NCBI RefSeq assembly: GCF_029027965.1
Contig: NZ_CP119082.1
Coordinates: forward strand, 1,034,001 to 1,098,000
Direction: 5' to 3'
Length of the DNA: 64,000 nt
Source of the DNA: Paracoccus sp. S3-43
GTDB lineage: Bacteria; Pseudomonadota; Alphaproteobacteria; Rhodobacterales; Rhodobacteraceae
In this document: one piece after another, positions 54,660 to 63,590 of the stretch
Layout of the letters: the number at the start of each line of letters is the position of its first letter
Position numbering within the stretch: the first letter of the stretch is position 1
Translations under genes and position numbers: made by a program
The notes under the pieces: generated by a model
Told to the model about the DNA's origin: nothing
Seen by the model: the letters and a program-made list of their open reading frames with translations, nothing else
The model's database searches: none

Positions 54660-57600
54660 ATGTTTCAGAAGATCCTTGTTGCGAACCGTGGCGAGATTGC
54701 GATCCGCGTCCTGCGGGCGGCGAATGAGCTGGGCAAGCGGACGGTCGCGGTCTATGCCGAGGAGGACAAGCTGGGGCTGCACCGCTTCAAGGCGGACGAG
54801 GCGTATCGGATCGGTGCGGGGCTGGGGCCGGTGGCGGCCTATCTGTCGATCCCCGAGATCATCCGGGTGGCCAGGGAAAGCGGCGCGGATGCGATCCATC
54901 CGGGCTATGGGCTGCTGTCCGAGAATCCCGATTTCGTGGATGCCTGCGTCGCCGCCGGGATCGCCTTCATCGGCCCGCGCGCCGAGACGATGCGGGCGCT
55001 TGGCGACAAGGCCTCGGCCCGGCGGGTGGCGATTGCGGCAGGCGTGCCGGTGATCCCCGCGACCGAGGTGCTGGGCGAGGATTTCGAGGCGATCAAGGCC
55101 GATGCCGAGGCGGTCGGCTATCCCTTGATGCTGAAGGCGTCCTGGGGCGGCGGCGGGCGCGGGATGCGGCCGATCAACGGCCCCGAGGAACTGGTCGAGA
55201 AGGTCCGCGAGGGCCGCCGCGAGGCCGAGGCCGCCTTCGGCAATGGCGAGGGCTATCTGGAAAAGATGATCCTGCGCGCCCGCCATGTCGAGGTGCAGCT
55301 TCTGGGCGACACGCATGGCGGGCTCTATCACCTCTATGAACGCGACTGCACCGTGCAGCGCCGCAACCAGAAGGTCGTGGAACGCGCCCCCGCGCCCTAT
55401 CTGACCGAGGAACAGCGGGCCGAGGTCTGCGAGCTGGCGCTGAGGATCGGCCGGGCGGTCGGCTATCAGAACGCGGGGACCGTCGAGTTCCTGATGGATA
55501 TGGACAGCGAAGCGTTCTACTTCATCGAGGTGAACCCGCGCGTCCAGGTGGAACATACCGTGACCGAGGAGGTCACCGGCATCGACATCGTGCAAAGCCA
55601 GATCAGGATCGCCGAGGGCGCGACGCTGGCCGAGGCGACCGGCGTGCCCAGCCAGGACAAGATCACCCTGTCGGGCCACGCGCTGCAATGCCGGGTGACG
55701 ACCGAGGATCCGCTGAACAACTTCATCCCCGATTACGGCCGGATCACCGCCTATCGCAGCGCCACCGGCAACGGCATCCGGCTGGACGGCGGCACCGCCT
55801 ATTCGGGCGGCGTGATCACGCGCTATTACGATTCGCTGCTGGTCAAGGTCACGGCCTGGGCGCAGACCCCCGAAGGGGCGATCCGGCGCATGGACCGCGC
55901 CTTGCGCGAGTTCCGGGTGCGGGGGGTCAGCACGAATATCGACTTCGTGATCAACCTGCTGAAGCACCCGACCTTCCTGGATGACACCTATACGACCAAG
56001 TTCATCGACACCACGCCCGAGCTGTTCCAGTTCGACAGGCGCCAGGACCGGGCCACCAAGATCCTGACCTATCTGGCCGATATCAGCGTGAACGGCCATC
56101 CCGAGACGGCGGGCCGCGCCACGCCGCCCGCGCAAGGACGCCCGCCGGTGCCGCCCGCGCCCGCAAAGGATAGGGGGGCCGATCCCGCCCCCGGCACAAG
56201 GCAATTGCTGGAGGAGAAGGGCGCGCAGGCCGTGGCCGACTGGATGGCCGCCCAGACGCGGCTGCTGGTCACCGACACCACCATGCGCGACGGGCATCAG
56301 TCGCTGCTGGCGACCCGGATGCGGTCGATCGACATGATCCGCGTGGCGCCCAGCTATGCCGCCAACCTGCCGCAACTGTTCAGCGTCGAATGCTGGGGGG
56401 GCGCGACCTTCGACGTGGCCTATCGCTTCCTGCAGGAATGCCCCTGGCAGCGGCTGCGCGACATCCGCGCGCATATGCCGAACCTGATGACGCAGATGCT
56501 GCTGCGGGCCTCGAACGGCGTCGGCTATACCAACTATCCCGACAACGTGGTCCAATCCTTCGTGCGCCAGGCGGCCGGGACCGGCGTCGACGTGTTCCGG
56601 GTCTTCGACAGCCTCAACTGGGTTGAAAACATGCGCGTCGCCATGGATGCGGTGATCGAGACCGGCAAGATCTGCGAGGGCACGGTCTGCTATACCGGCG
56701 ACATGCTGGACCCGGACCGGTCCAAATACGACCTGGCCTATTACGTCAGGACCGCGCAGGAGTTGAAGGCCGCGGGCGCGCATGTGCTGGGGCTGAAGGA
56801 CATGGCGGGCCTGCTGAAGCCCGCCGCCGCGCGCGTGCTGATCCGCGCGCTCAAGGACGAGGTCGGGCTGCCGGTGCATTTCCACACCCACGACACCTCG
56901 GGCCTGGCCGGGGCGACGATCCTGGCCGCCGCCGAGGCGGGCGTCGATGCGGTCGATGCGGCGATGGACGCGTTCAGTGGTGGCACCTCTCAGCCCTGCC
57001 TTGGGTCGATCGTGGCGGCGCTGAAAGGCACCGACCGCGACACCGGCCTGGATATCGGCGCGATCCGCCAGATCAGCAACTACTGGGAACGGGTGCGCGA
57101 GCAATACGCGGCCTTCGAGAGCGGCCTGCAAGCGCCCGCCTCGGAAGTCTATCTGCACGAGATGCCGGGCGGCCAGTTCACCAATCTCAAGGCCCAGGCG
57201 CGCAGCATGGGGCTGGAGGATCGCTGGCACGAGGTGGCCCAGGCCTATGCCGACGTGAACCGGATGTTCGGCGACATCGTCAAGGTCACGCCGTCCTCGA
57301 AGGTGGTGGGCGACATGGCGCTGATGATGGTCGCCCAGCATCTGACGCCCGCGCAGGTGCTGGACCCGGGCGTCGAGGTCAGCTTCCCCGATTCGGTCGT
57401 CGACATGATGAAGGGCAATCTGGGCCAGCCCCCCGGCGGCTGGCCCGAGGCGCTGCAACGCAAGGTGCTGAAGGGCGAGGCCCCCATCACCGACCGCCCC
57501 GGCGCGCATCTGCCCCCCGTCGATCTGGAGGCCGCCCGCGCGACGCTCTCCGAGGATCTGGGCGTCGAGATTGACGGCGAGGATCTGAACGGCTGGCTGA

Positions 57601-58103
57601 TGTATCCCAAGGTCTTTTCCGACTACATGGCGCGGCATCAGATCTATGGCCCGGTGCGCACCCTGCCGACGCGGAACTTCTTCTACGGCATGGAGCTGGG
57701 CGACGAGATCAGCGTCGAGATCGACCCCGGCAAGACGCTGGAGGTGCGCTTCCTGACCATCGGCGAGACCGACGAGAAGGGCGAGGTGAAGGTCTTCTTC
57801 GAGCTGAACGGCCAGCCCCGCCAGGTTCGCGTCCCGAACCGCAAGGCCGCGGCGACCGCCGCCGCGCGCCCCAAGGCCGATCCGGCGAATGCGGGTCATA
57901 TCGGCGCTCCGATGCCGGGCGTGGTGGCCTCGGTCGCGGCGACAGTGGGGGCCAAGGTCCACCAGGGCGACCTGCTTCTGACCATCGAGGCGATGAAGAT
58001 GGAAACCGGCCTCCACGCCGACCGCGACGGAACCGTGAAAGCCATCCACGTCAGACCCGGCGAACAGATCGACGCAAAGGATCTGCTGGTCGAGGTGGAA
58101 TGA
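54660..58103 (+). CDS. pyc: Pyruvate carboxylase
   Basis: The 1147-residue single-chain enzyme has three parts. The biotin carboxylase domain (about 1-460) has ILVANRGEIAIRVLRAANEL, GGGGRGMRPI and ERDCTVQRRNQKVVE. The carboxyltransferase domain (about 530-810) has DTTMRDGHQSLLATRMR, GLKDMAGLLKP and HFHTHDTSG (metal ligands). The biotinyl domain has AMKM (Lys about 1113). It makes oxaloacetate from pyruvate to refill the TCA cycle. A start at 54660 gives the family N-terminus MFQKILVANRGE. It is divergent from uvrA and is the third biotin-dependent carboxylase in the window. Confidence 0.96.
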   Translation: MFQKILVANRGEIAIRVLRAANELGKRTVAVYAEEDKLGLHRFKADEAYRIGAGLGPVAAYLSIPEIIRVARESGADAIHPGYGLLSENPDFVDACVAAGIAFIGPRAETMRALGDKASARRVAIAAGVPVIPATEVLGEDFEAIKADAEAVGYPLMLKASWGGGGRGMRPINGPEELVEKVREGRREAEAAFGNGEGYLEKMILRARHVEVQLLGDTHGGLYHLYERDCTVQRRNQKVVERAPAPYLTEEQRAEVCELALRIGRAVGYQNAGTVEFLMDMDSEAFYFIEVNPRVQVEHTVTEEVTGIDIVQSQIRIAEGATLAEATGVPSQDKITLSGHALQCRVTTEDPLNNFIPDYGRITAYRSATGNGIRLDGGTAYSGGVITRYYDSLLVKVTAWAQTPEGAIRRMDRALREFRVRGVSTNIDFVINLLKHPTFLDDTYTTKFIDTTPELFQFDRRQDRATKILTYLADISVNGHPETAGRATPPAQGRPPVPPAPAKDRGADPAPGTRQLLEEKGAQAVADWMAAQTRLLVTDTTMRDGHQSLLATRMRSIDMIRVAPSYAANLPQLFSVECWGGATFDVAYRFLQECPWQRLRDIRAHMPNLMTQMLLRASNGVGYTNYPDNVVQSFVRQAAGTGVDVFRVFDSLNWVENMRVAMDAVIETGKICEGTVCYTGDMLDPDRSKYDLAYYVRTAQELKAAGAHVLGLKDMAGLLKPAAARVLIRALKDEVGLPVHFHTHDTSGLAGATILAAAEAGVDAVDAAMDAFSGGTSQPCLGSIVAALKGTDRDTGLDIGAIRQISNYWERVREQYAAFESGLQAPASEVYLHEMPGGQFTNLKAQARSMGLEDRWHEVAQAYADVNRMFGDIVKVTPSSKVVGDMALMMVAQHLTPAQVLDPGVEVSFPDSVVDMMKGNLGQPPGGWPEALQRKVLKGEAPITDRPGAHLPPVDLEAARATLSEDLGVEIDGEDLNGWLMYPKVFSDYMARHQIYGPVRTLPTRNFFYGMELGDEISVEIDPGKTLEVRFLTIGETDEKGEVKVFFELNGQPRQVRVPNRKAAATAAARPKADPANAGHIGAPMPGVVASVAATVGAKVHQGDLLLTIEAMKMETGLHADRDGTVKAIHVRPGEQIDAKDLLVEVE

Positions 58104-58119
58104 CCCGCCGCCGCAGCCC

Positions 58120-59517
58120 TTACAGCAGGGTCGCGGCGACCAGCACCCACAGGGTCAGCGCCGTGCCAGTGGCCAGGGCGTAGAGCCCGTTCCAGACCAT
58201 CCCGGCATGGCGCGCCTCGACCCCGCCCAGCTTGCCGACCAGCAGCACGGATGCCGTGAAGGGCGAGGTATTGCCGCTGATCGCCCAGCCGCCGGTGATC
58301 GCCAGGACCATGGCCGTGGGATGGATGCCAAGCGCCGCAGGCGAGGGCAGCAGCGGCACCAGCAGCGACACGGCCAGGATCGGGTTCATGCCGATCTGGC
58401 CGGTCAGCGGGATGACCCAGACCAGGGCCGCCAGGATCAGCAGCGGCGGGATCGCCGACAGGTCCGGGCCATGCGCCTGCATGACCGGCACCAGAAGCCA
58501 GCTTCCCAGGCTGCCGATGAAGCCCGCCATGAACAGCAGGATGATCTCTCCGCTATAGCCCGCCAGTTCCCGCATGGCGAACTGGCCGATGCGGGCGGCG
58601 AGGGTGGCGATGCGCCCGCCCGGCAGCGGCGGCAGGATCAGGATCCAGGCCATGGCGATCAGCGGCACGACCGTCATCACGGCGCCTGTCACCTCCACGC
58701 CGGCCGCGACATGCAGCGCCAGGGTGCTGCCCACGACGATGCCCAGCAGCACCAGCAAGGGGCGCAGGCGCAGCAGCCAGCTATCGCTTTCCACCGCGCG
58801 CGGCGGGGGCGGGGCAGAGAGTTGCGGCTTGAGGATCGTGTCCAGCAGCCAGCCGATGCCGATCATCAGGACCGAACTGACCAGGCAGAAGGCGACGGCT
58901 TTCGGCCAGGACGCGCCGGGGACGACCGTCATCGCCACGGCGATCGACAGCCCCATCGGCGACCAGCACAGCGTCGAGGCAAAGCCCCGCTGAATCGCCA
59001 CCAACATCCGGCGCAACCGGTGGCGGCGCAGTTCCCCGTCCGCTTCCCGCGCGGTGCTTTCAGCGGCCAGCGATCCCAGCAGAGAGATCGAGCCATAGAG
59101 CAGGATCAGCCCGAACAGATGCCCGCCGACCGTCAGCGCCAGATAGCGGCGGCCGGGCGGCTGGCGCGCCAGAAACCGCCCGCATTCCAGAATCGCCTGT
59201 GATCCGATGGCCGCGCTGCGCAGCGCCGACAACGCCGTGAACAGCGCGATGATGAAGCCGCCGCGCGTCAGGGCGGTCAGGATCGCCTCCTGCCACCCCT
59301 GGCGAGTCGCGGCCGCCCAGGCGATCAGCCCGATCCCAACCGCCACGAAGGCCAGCCGCGACAGGCTTGCAGAGGCGGAAAACAGCGCCAGCGCCGCGAC
59401 CAGCAGCGCCGCCGCGACGACCTCGGACCACCGGCCCGCCCCGTATTGATGCGGGATGGTCGCCAAAAGCGCGAGGGCGATCAGGATGCCGCCGATCCGG
59501 GCGCTTTTGTGGGGCAT
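58120..59517 (-). CDS. Polytopic membrane protein, ion-transporter-superfamily-like
   Basis: The 465-residue protein has 10-12 predicted membrane helices and a short cytoplasmic segment (AESTAREADGELRRHRLRRMLVAIQRGFAST). Features such as GLSIAVAMTVVPGASWPKAVAFCLV and LTGQIGMNPILAVSLLVPLLPSP recall the ion-transporter superfamily that includes CitMHS, ArsB and dicarboxylate carriers. WAISGNTSPFTASVLL near the end resembles a re-entrant loop. No family can be assigned firmly and the substrate is unknown. It is convergent with pyc. Confidence 0.75.
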   Translation of the reverse strand: MPHKSARIGGILIALALLATIPHQYGAGRWSEVVAAALLVAALALFSASASLSRLAFVAVGIGLIAWAAATRQGWQEAILTALTRGGFIIALFTALSALRSAAIGSQAILECGRFLARQPPGRRYLALTVGGHLFGLILLYGSISLLGSLAAESTAREADGELRRHRLRRMLVAIQRGFASTLCWSPMGLSIAVAMTVVPGASWPKAVAFCLVSSVLMIGIGWLLDTILKPQLSAPPPPRAVESDSWLLRLRPLLVLLGIVVGSTLALHVAAGVEVTGAVMTVVPLIAMAWILILPPLPGGRIATLAARIGQFAMRELAGYSGEIILLFMAGFIGSLGSWLLVPVMQAHGPDLSAIPPLLILAALVWVIPLTGQIGMNPILAVSLLVPLLPSPAALGIHPTAMVLAITGGWAISGNTSPFTASVLLVGKLGGVEARHAGMVWNGLYALATGTALTLWVLVAATLL

Positions 59518-59577
59518 GGCAGGGATCCGTCGTCAGGGTCGCCCTGCCATAGATCCGCCTTGCACGATACGCAATTC

Positions 59578-59658
59578 GTCAGCCGCCCCCAGTCAGCCGC
59601 CCCCCAGTCAGCCACCCACAGTCAGCCATCCACAGGCGCCCCCGGTCAGCCGCCCGCC
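59578..59658. repeat. Tandem repeat at the 3' end of comM
   Basis: Five copies of GTCAGCC(G/A)(C/T)CC-type units of about 14-15 bp start at 59578, 59592, 59607, 59621 and 59645; the fourth is longer. The last copy contains the comM stop codon, so the array looks like repeated duplication of the end of comM into the gap before the next gene. Confidence 0.7.
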
Positions 59659-61160
59659 ACGAAGGGCAGGCGATAGCCGATCGCCTCGGCCAGATGAGGG
59701 GGGCGAACGGCGGCGGAACCGGCCAGGTCGGCGATGGTGCGCGCGGTGCGCAGGATGCGGTGATAGCCTCGCGCGGTCAGGCCCAGGCGTTCGGATGCCT
59801 TCAGGATCAGCGCCCGGCCTTCGTCATCCGGCGCGGCGATCTGGTCCAGCAGACTGCCCGAGGCCTCGGCATTCACGCGCACCTGCGGATGGTCGCGGAA
59901 GCGCGCCGCCTGCACGTCGCGCGCCGCCGCCACCCGCGCCGCGATCTGGACCGAGGTATCGCCGCCCGAGGGCAGTTCCAGGTCCATGAAGCCGACCGCC
60001 GGAACCTCCAGCCGCAGGTCGAATCGGTCCATCAGCGGACCCGAGATCTTGCCGATATAGTCCGACCCGCAGGTCGGCGCGCGCGAACAGGCGCGGCTTG
60101 CATCGGCGAGATAGCCGCAGCGGCAGGGGTTGGCGGCGGCGATCAGCAGGAATCGGCAGGGATAGCGGATATGGGCATTGGCGCGGGCCACCACGACCTC
60201 GCCCGTCTCGATGGGCTGGCGCAGGGTTTCCAGCACCTGCCGGGGAAATTCCGGGAATTCGTCCATGAACAGCACGCCGTTATGGGCCAGGCTGATCTCG
60301 CCCGGTTTCGCACCCCGCCCGCCCCCGACGATGGCGGCCATCGACGCGGTGTGGTGCGGTTCGCGGAAGGGCGCGCGACGGGATATGCCGCCGTCATCCA
60401 GCGTGCCCGCCAGCGAATGGATCATGGAGGTCTCCAGCGCCTCGGCCGCGCCAAGGGGCGGCATCAGGCCGGGCAGGCGGGCGGCCAGCATCGACTTGCC
60501 CGCGCCGGGCGGGCCGACCATCAGCAGGTGGTGCCGCCCGGCGGCGGCGATTTCCAATGCGCGCTTCGCGCGTTCCTGGCCCTTCACCTCGGACAGGCAA
60601 CCGCCTGTGATGGCGCGGTCGATCATGCCGGGCGTGGCGCGGGCGATGGGGGCGCGGTCGGTCAGGTGGTCGATCACCTCGCGCAGCGTGGCGGGGGCCA
60701 GCACCGGCACCGCATCGACCCAGGCGGCTTCCGGGCCGCAGGCGCGGGGGCAGATCAGGGCGCGTTCATCCTCGGCCGCGGCCATGGCGGCGGGCAGGGC
60801 GCCCGCGACGCCGACCAGCCGCCCGTCAAGCGCCAGTTCCCCCAAGGCCACGCAGCGCGACAGTTCCTCGGACGGGATGATCTCCAGCGCGGCCAGGATC
60901 GCCAGCGCGATGGGCAGGTCGAAATGCGAGCCTTCCTTGGGCATGTCGGCGGGGGACAGGTTCACCGTCAGCCGCCGGTTCGGCATGGCGATGGACAGCG
61001 ACCCGAAGGCGGCCTTGACGCGCTCGCGCGCCTCGCTGACGGCCTTGTCGGGCAGGCCGACGATGGCGAAACCGGGCAGGCCCGCCGCGACGGAACACTG
61101 AACCTCGACCAGCCGCGCCTCGATCCCCTCGAAGGCGACCGAATAGGCGATGGCGACCAT
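59646..61160 (-). CDS. comM: ComM/YifB-family Mg-chelatase-like AAA+ helicase
   Basis: The 504-residue protein has the N-terminal Lon-protease-like subdomain (VQCSVAAGLPGFAIVGLPDKAVSEARERVK), an AAA+ core with Walker A GPPGAGKS (216-223) and Walker B GVLFMDEFPEF (from 295), AANPCRCGY and the zinc-like Cys cluster CRCGY...CSRAPTCG, plus a C-terminal YifB domain (ERLGLTARGYHRILRTARTIADL). ComM is a branch-migration helicase that extends recombination during natural transformation. The start at 61160 follows an AAGGGGG site. A CtrA-type site lies 42 bp upstream. Confidence 0.94.
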   Translation of the reverse strand: MVAIAYSVAFEGIEARLVEVQCSVAAGLPGFAIVGLPDKAVSEARERVKAAFGSLSIAMPNRRLTVNLSPADMPKEGSHFDLPIALAILAALEIIPSEELSRCVALGELALDGRLVGVAGALPAAMAAAEDERALICPRACGPEAAWVDAVPVLAPATLREVIDHLTDRAPIARATPGMIDRAITGGCLSEVKGQERAKRALEIAAAGRHHLLMVGPPGAGKSMLAARLPGLMPPLGAAEALETSMIHSLAGTLDDGGISRRAPFREPHHTASMAAIVGGGRGAKPGEISLAHNGVLFMDEFPEFPRQVLETLRQPIETGEVVVARANAHIRYPCRFLLIAAANPCRCGYLADASRACSRAPTCGSDYIGKISGPLMDRFDLRLEVPAVGFMDLELPSGGDTSVQIAARVAAARDVQAARFRDHPQVRVNAEASGSLLDQIAAPDDEGRALILKASERLGLTARGYHRILRTARTIADLAGSAAVRPPHLAEAIGYRLPFVAGG

Positions 61161-61201
61161 GGAAACCCCCTTCAATCCCGCCGATGGTTAACGGGATCGG
61201 T

Positions 61202-61217
61202 TTAAGGAAAGGTTAAC
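61202..61217. promoter_or_regulatory. CtrA-type binding site between comM and coaBC
   Basis: TTAA (61202-61205), 7 bp, TTAAC (61213-61217) matches the CtrA consensus TTAA-N7-TTAAC exactly. A further half-site TTAAC lies at 61188-61192 in a repeated GGTTAACGGG (61186-61195, 61211-61220). Confidence 0.6.
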
Positions 61218-61231
61218 GGGGGTCCGATTGC

Positions 61232-61260
61232 TTGCGACGCGGGGGCCGGGGGGCTATGTG
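61232..61260 (+). promoter_or_regulatory. Promoter of coaBC
   Basis: TTGCGA (61232-61237) and TATGTG (61255-61260) are 17 bp apart, 28 bp before the coaBC start. The CtrA-type site ends 15 bp upstream of the -35. Confidence 0.5.
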
Positions 61261-61287
61261 TCTGATGCGTATCGCCAAGGGGGCAAG

Positions 61288-62523
61288 ATGAACGGCAAGC
61301 GTATCCTGCTGATCGTGGGCGGCGGCATCGCGGCGATGAAGGTGCCCCAGCTGATCCGCCTGATCCGGGCCGAGGGCGCGGCCGTCACGCCGGTCCTGAC
61401 CCAGGCCGGCGCGCAGTTCACCACGGCGATGACCGTATCCGTCCTGGCCGGGGAAGCCGCGCATGAGGGCCTGTGGGACATCGCCTCCGAGGCCGAGATC
61501 GGCCATATCCAGCTGTCGCGCAATGCCGATCTGTTGGTCGTGGCCCCCGCGACCGCCGATCTGCTGGCCAAGATGGCGCATGGGCTGGCCGACGACCTGG
61601 CCTCGACCCTGCTGCTGGCGACCGACAAGCGGGTGCTGGTCGCGCCCGCGATGAACGTGCGGATGTGGCACCACCCGGCGACGCAGCGCAACCTGCGGAC
61701 CCTGCGCGACGACGGCATCCTGTTCGTCGGCCCCGAGGACGGCGACATGGCCTGTGGCGAATTCGGCACCGGCCGCATGTCCGAGCCCGAGGCCATCGTC
61801 GCCGCGATCCGCGAGGAACTGTCACCCGTCGCGCCGCTGAAGCTGTTGCCGGAATCGCAGGTGCGGTCGGGCGCGCTGTCGGGGCGGCATGTGATCGTCA
61901 CGTCAGGCCCGACGCATGAGCCGATCGACCCGGTGCGATACATCGCCAACCGCTCCTCGGGCGCGCAGGGGACGGCGATTGCCGCCGCGCTGCGCGACAT
62001 GGGCGCGCGGGTCAGCTTTGTCACCGGCCCGGCCGAGGTGGCCCCGCCCGAGGGGGTGACGGTGATCCGCGTCCAGACCGCCGGGCAGATGCGCGACGCG
62101 GTGGAGGCCGCGCTGCCCGCCGATGCGGCGGTGATGGCGGCGGCGGTGGCCGACTGGCGGATCAGGAATTCATCGGCCAGGAAGATGAAGAAGGACGGAT
62201 CGGGCAAGCCTCTGTCGCTGGAGATGACCGAGAATCCCGATATCCTGGCCTGGGTCAGCCAGCCCGGCGCGCGCCGTCCCCGGCTGGTGGTGGGCTTTGC
62301 CGCCGAAACCAACGATGTCGTCGCCCATGCCACCGACAAGCGGCTGCGCAAGGGCTGCGACTGGATCGTGGCCAATGATGTCAGCGAGGGCACCGGCATC
62401 ATGGGCGGGTCCGAAAACGCCGTGACCGTCATCACCGAGGACGGACCCGAGGAATGGCCGCGCATGGCCAAGGACGCCGTGGCCCGCAAGCTGGCCCAGA
62501 AGATCGCCGGAGTGATCGGATGA
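61288..62523 (+). CDS. coaBC: Bifunctional phosphopantothenoylcysteine decarboxylase / phosphopantothenate-cysteine ligase
   Basis: The 411-residue protein joins CoaC (N-terminal flavodoxin-like part with GHIQLSRNADLLVVAPATA carrying the active His, PAMNVRMW, and the active Cys in MACGEFGTGRM) and CoaB (HVIVTSGPTHEPIDPVRYIANRSSGAQG, MAAAVADWR, MGGSENAV). Together they turn phosphopantothenate and cysteine into phosphopantetheine for CoA. PanB and PanC, also in the window, act earlier. The stop overlaps the next gene by 4 bp (ATGA). Confidence 0.95.
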   Translation: MNGKRILLIVGGGIAAMKVPQLIRLIRAEGAAVTPVLTQAGAQFTTAMTVSVLAGEAAHEGLWDIASEAEIGHIQLSRNADLLVVAPATADLLAKMAHGLADDLASTLLLATDKRVLVAPAMNVRMWHHPATQRNLRTLRDDGILFVGPEDGDMACGEFGTGRMSEPEAIVAAIREELSPVAPLKLLPESQVRSGALSGRHVIVTSGPTHEPIDPVRYIANRSSGAQGTAIAAALRDMGARVSFVTGPAEVAPPEGVTVIRVQTAGQMRDAVEAALPADAAVMAAAVADWRIRNSSARKMKKDGSGKPLSLEMTENPDILAWVSQPGARRPRLVVGFAAETNDVVAHATDKRLRKGCDWIVANDVSEGTGIMGGSENAVTVITEDGPEEWPRMAKDAVARKLAQKIAGVIG

Positions 62524-63560
62524 GAACCTATCTGGACTGGAACGCCACCACCCCGCTGCGCCCCGAGGTGAAGGCCGCGATGCGCGAGGCGATGGAGATC
62601 GTCGGAAACCCGTCCTCGGTCCATACCGAGGGGCGCGAGGCCAAGATGGCGATGGAGCGCGCGCGCGAACAGGTGGCGGCGGCCCTGGGCGCGGAAGGCG
62701 CGGACGTGATCTTCACATCCGGCACGACCGAGGCTGCGGCAATGGTGCTGGCGGACCGTGGCGTTCATTGCGCGCCGGTCGAACACAGCGCCGTCAAGGT
62801 CTGGTGCGAACAGGATCTGGCGGTGGACGGGGACGGGATCGTCTCGGTGCCCGATCCGGCGCGCGCGTCCTTGCAACTGGCGAACAACGAAACCGGCGTG
62901 ATCCAGGACTTGCCGCAGGGGCTGGCCTCCAGCGACCTGACCCAGGCGTTCGGAAAAATCCCCTTTGCCTTCAACTGGCTGGGCGTCACGGCGGGCTTTG
63001 TCAGCGCCCACAAGCTGGGCGGTCCCAAGGGCATCGGCGCGCTGATCGTGAAGCGCGGCACCGACATTCCGGCGCTGATCCGGGGCGGGGGGCAGGAACA
63101 GGGCCGCCGCGGCGGGACCGAGAACCTGATCGGCATCCTGGGATTCGCCGCCGCCGCCGCCGCCGCGCAACGGGATCTTGACGCCGGGCTGTGGGATCAG
63201 GTCGCCGAACGCCGCGATGCGCTGGAGGAGCGGCTGCTGGCTGCCGCGCCGGGCGCAATGATTGCCGGAAAGGGCGCGAAACGCTTGCCGAACACGACCT
63301 GCCTTCTTACATCGGGCTGGAAGGGGGAGACCCAGGTCATGCAGATGGATCTGGCGGGCTTTGCGATATCAGCCGGGTCGGCCTGTTCCTCGGGCAAGGT
63401 TCGGGCCAGCGGCGTTTTGCAGGCCATGGGTTTCGACGACAGGGCCGCGCAATCGGCAATTCGGATATCCATAAGCCCGGCTGTGGGCGACGATCAGGTG
63501 AACCGATTTGCGCAAGTGTGGGAAAGCGCGTATTCACGCTGGCGCGACAGGACTGGCTAG
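62520..63560 (+). CDS. Cysteine desulfurase (NifS/IscS family)
   Basis: The 346-residue PLP enzyme has TYLDWNATTPLRPEV, TSGTTEAAAM, LANNETGVIQDL, the PLP Lys in SAHKLGGPKG (Lys165), GGGQEQGRRGGTENL and the persulfide Cys in SAGSACSSGKV (Cys289). It releases sulfur from cysteine for Fe-S clusters. sufB follows by 30 bp, placing it in a suf-type operon. At 346 residues it is shorter than typical IscS (about 400), mainly in the PLP domain before the active Lys. It is coupled to coaBC by ATGA overlap. Confidence 0.93.
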   Translation: MRTYLDWNATTPLRPEVKAAMREAMEIVGNPSSVHTEGREAKMAMERAREQVAAALGAEGADVIFTSGTTEAAAMVLADRGVHCAPVEHSAVKVWCEQDLAVDGDGIVSVPDPARASLQLANNETGVIQDLPQGLASSDLTQAFGKIPFAFNWLGVTAGFVSAHKLGGPKGIGALIVKRGTDIPALIRGGGQEQGRRGGTENLIGILGFAAAAAAAQRDLDAGLWDQVAERRDALEERLLAAAPGAMIAGKGAKRLPNTTCLLTSGWKGETQVMQMDLAGFAISAGSACSSGKVRASGVLQAMGFDDRAAQSAIRISISPAVGDDQVNRFAQVWESAYSRWRDRTG

Positions 63561-63590
63561 GCGACCGCCCGGCCCATGGAAGGACAAAGG

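Noticed and set aside
54660..58103. Considered whether this could be another acyl-CoA carboxylase alpha subunit
   Set aside because: It contains the pyruvate-type carboxyltransferase domain and full pyruvate carboxylase length, so pyc is clear.
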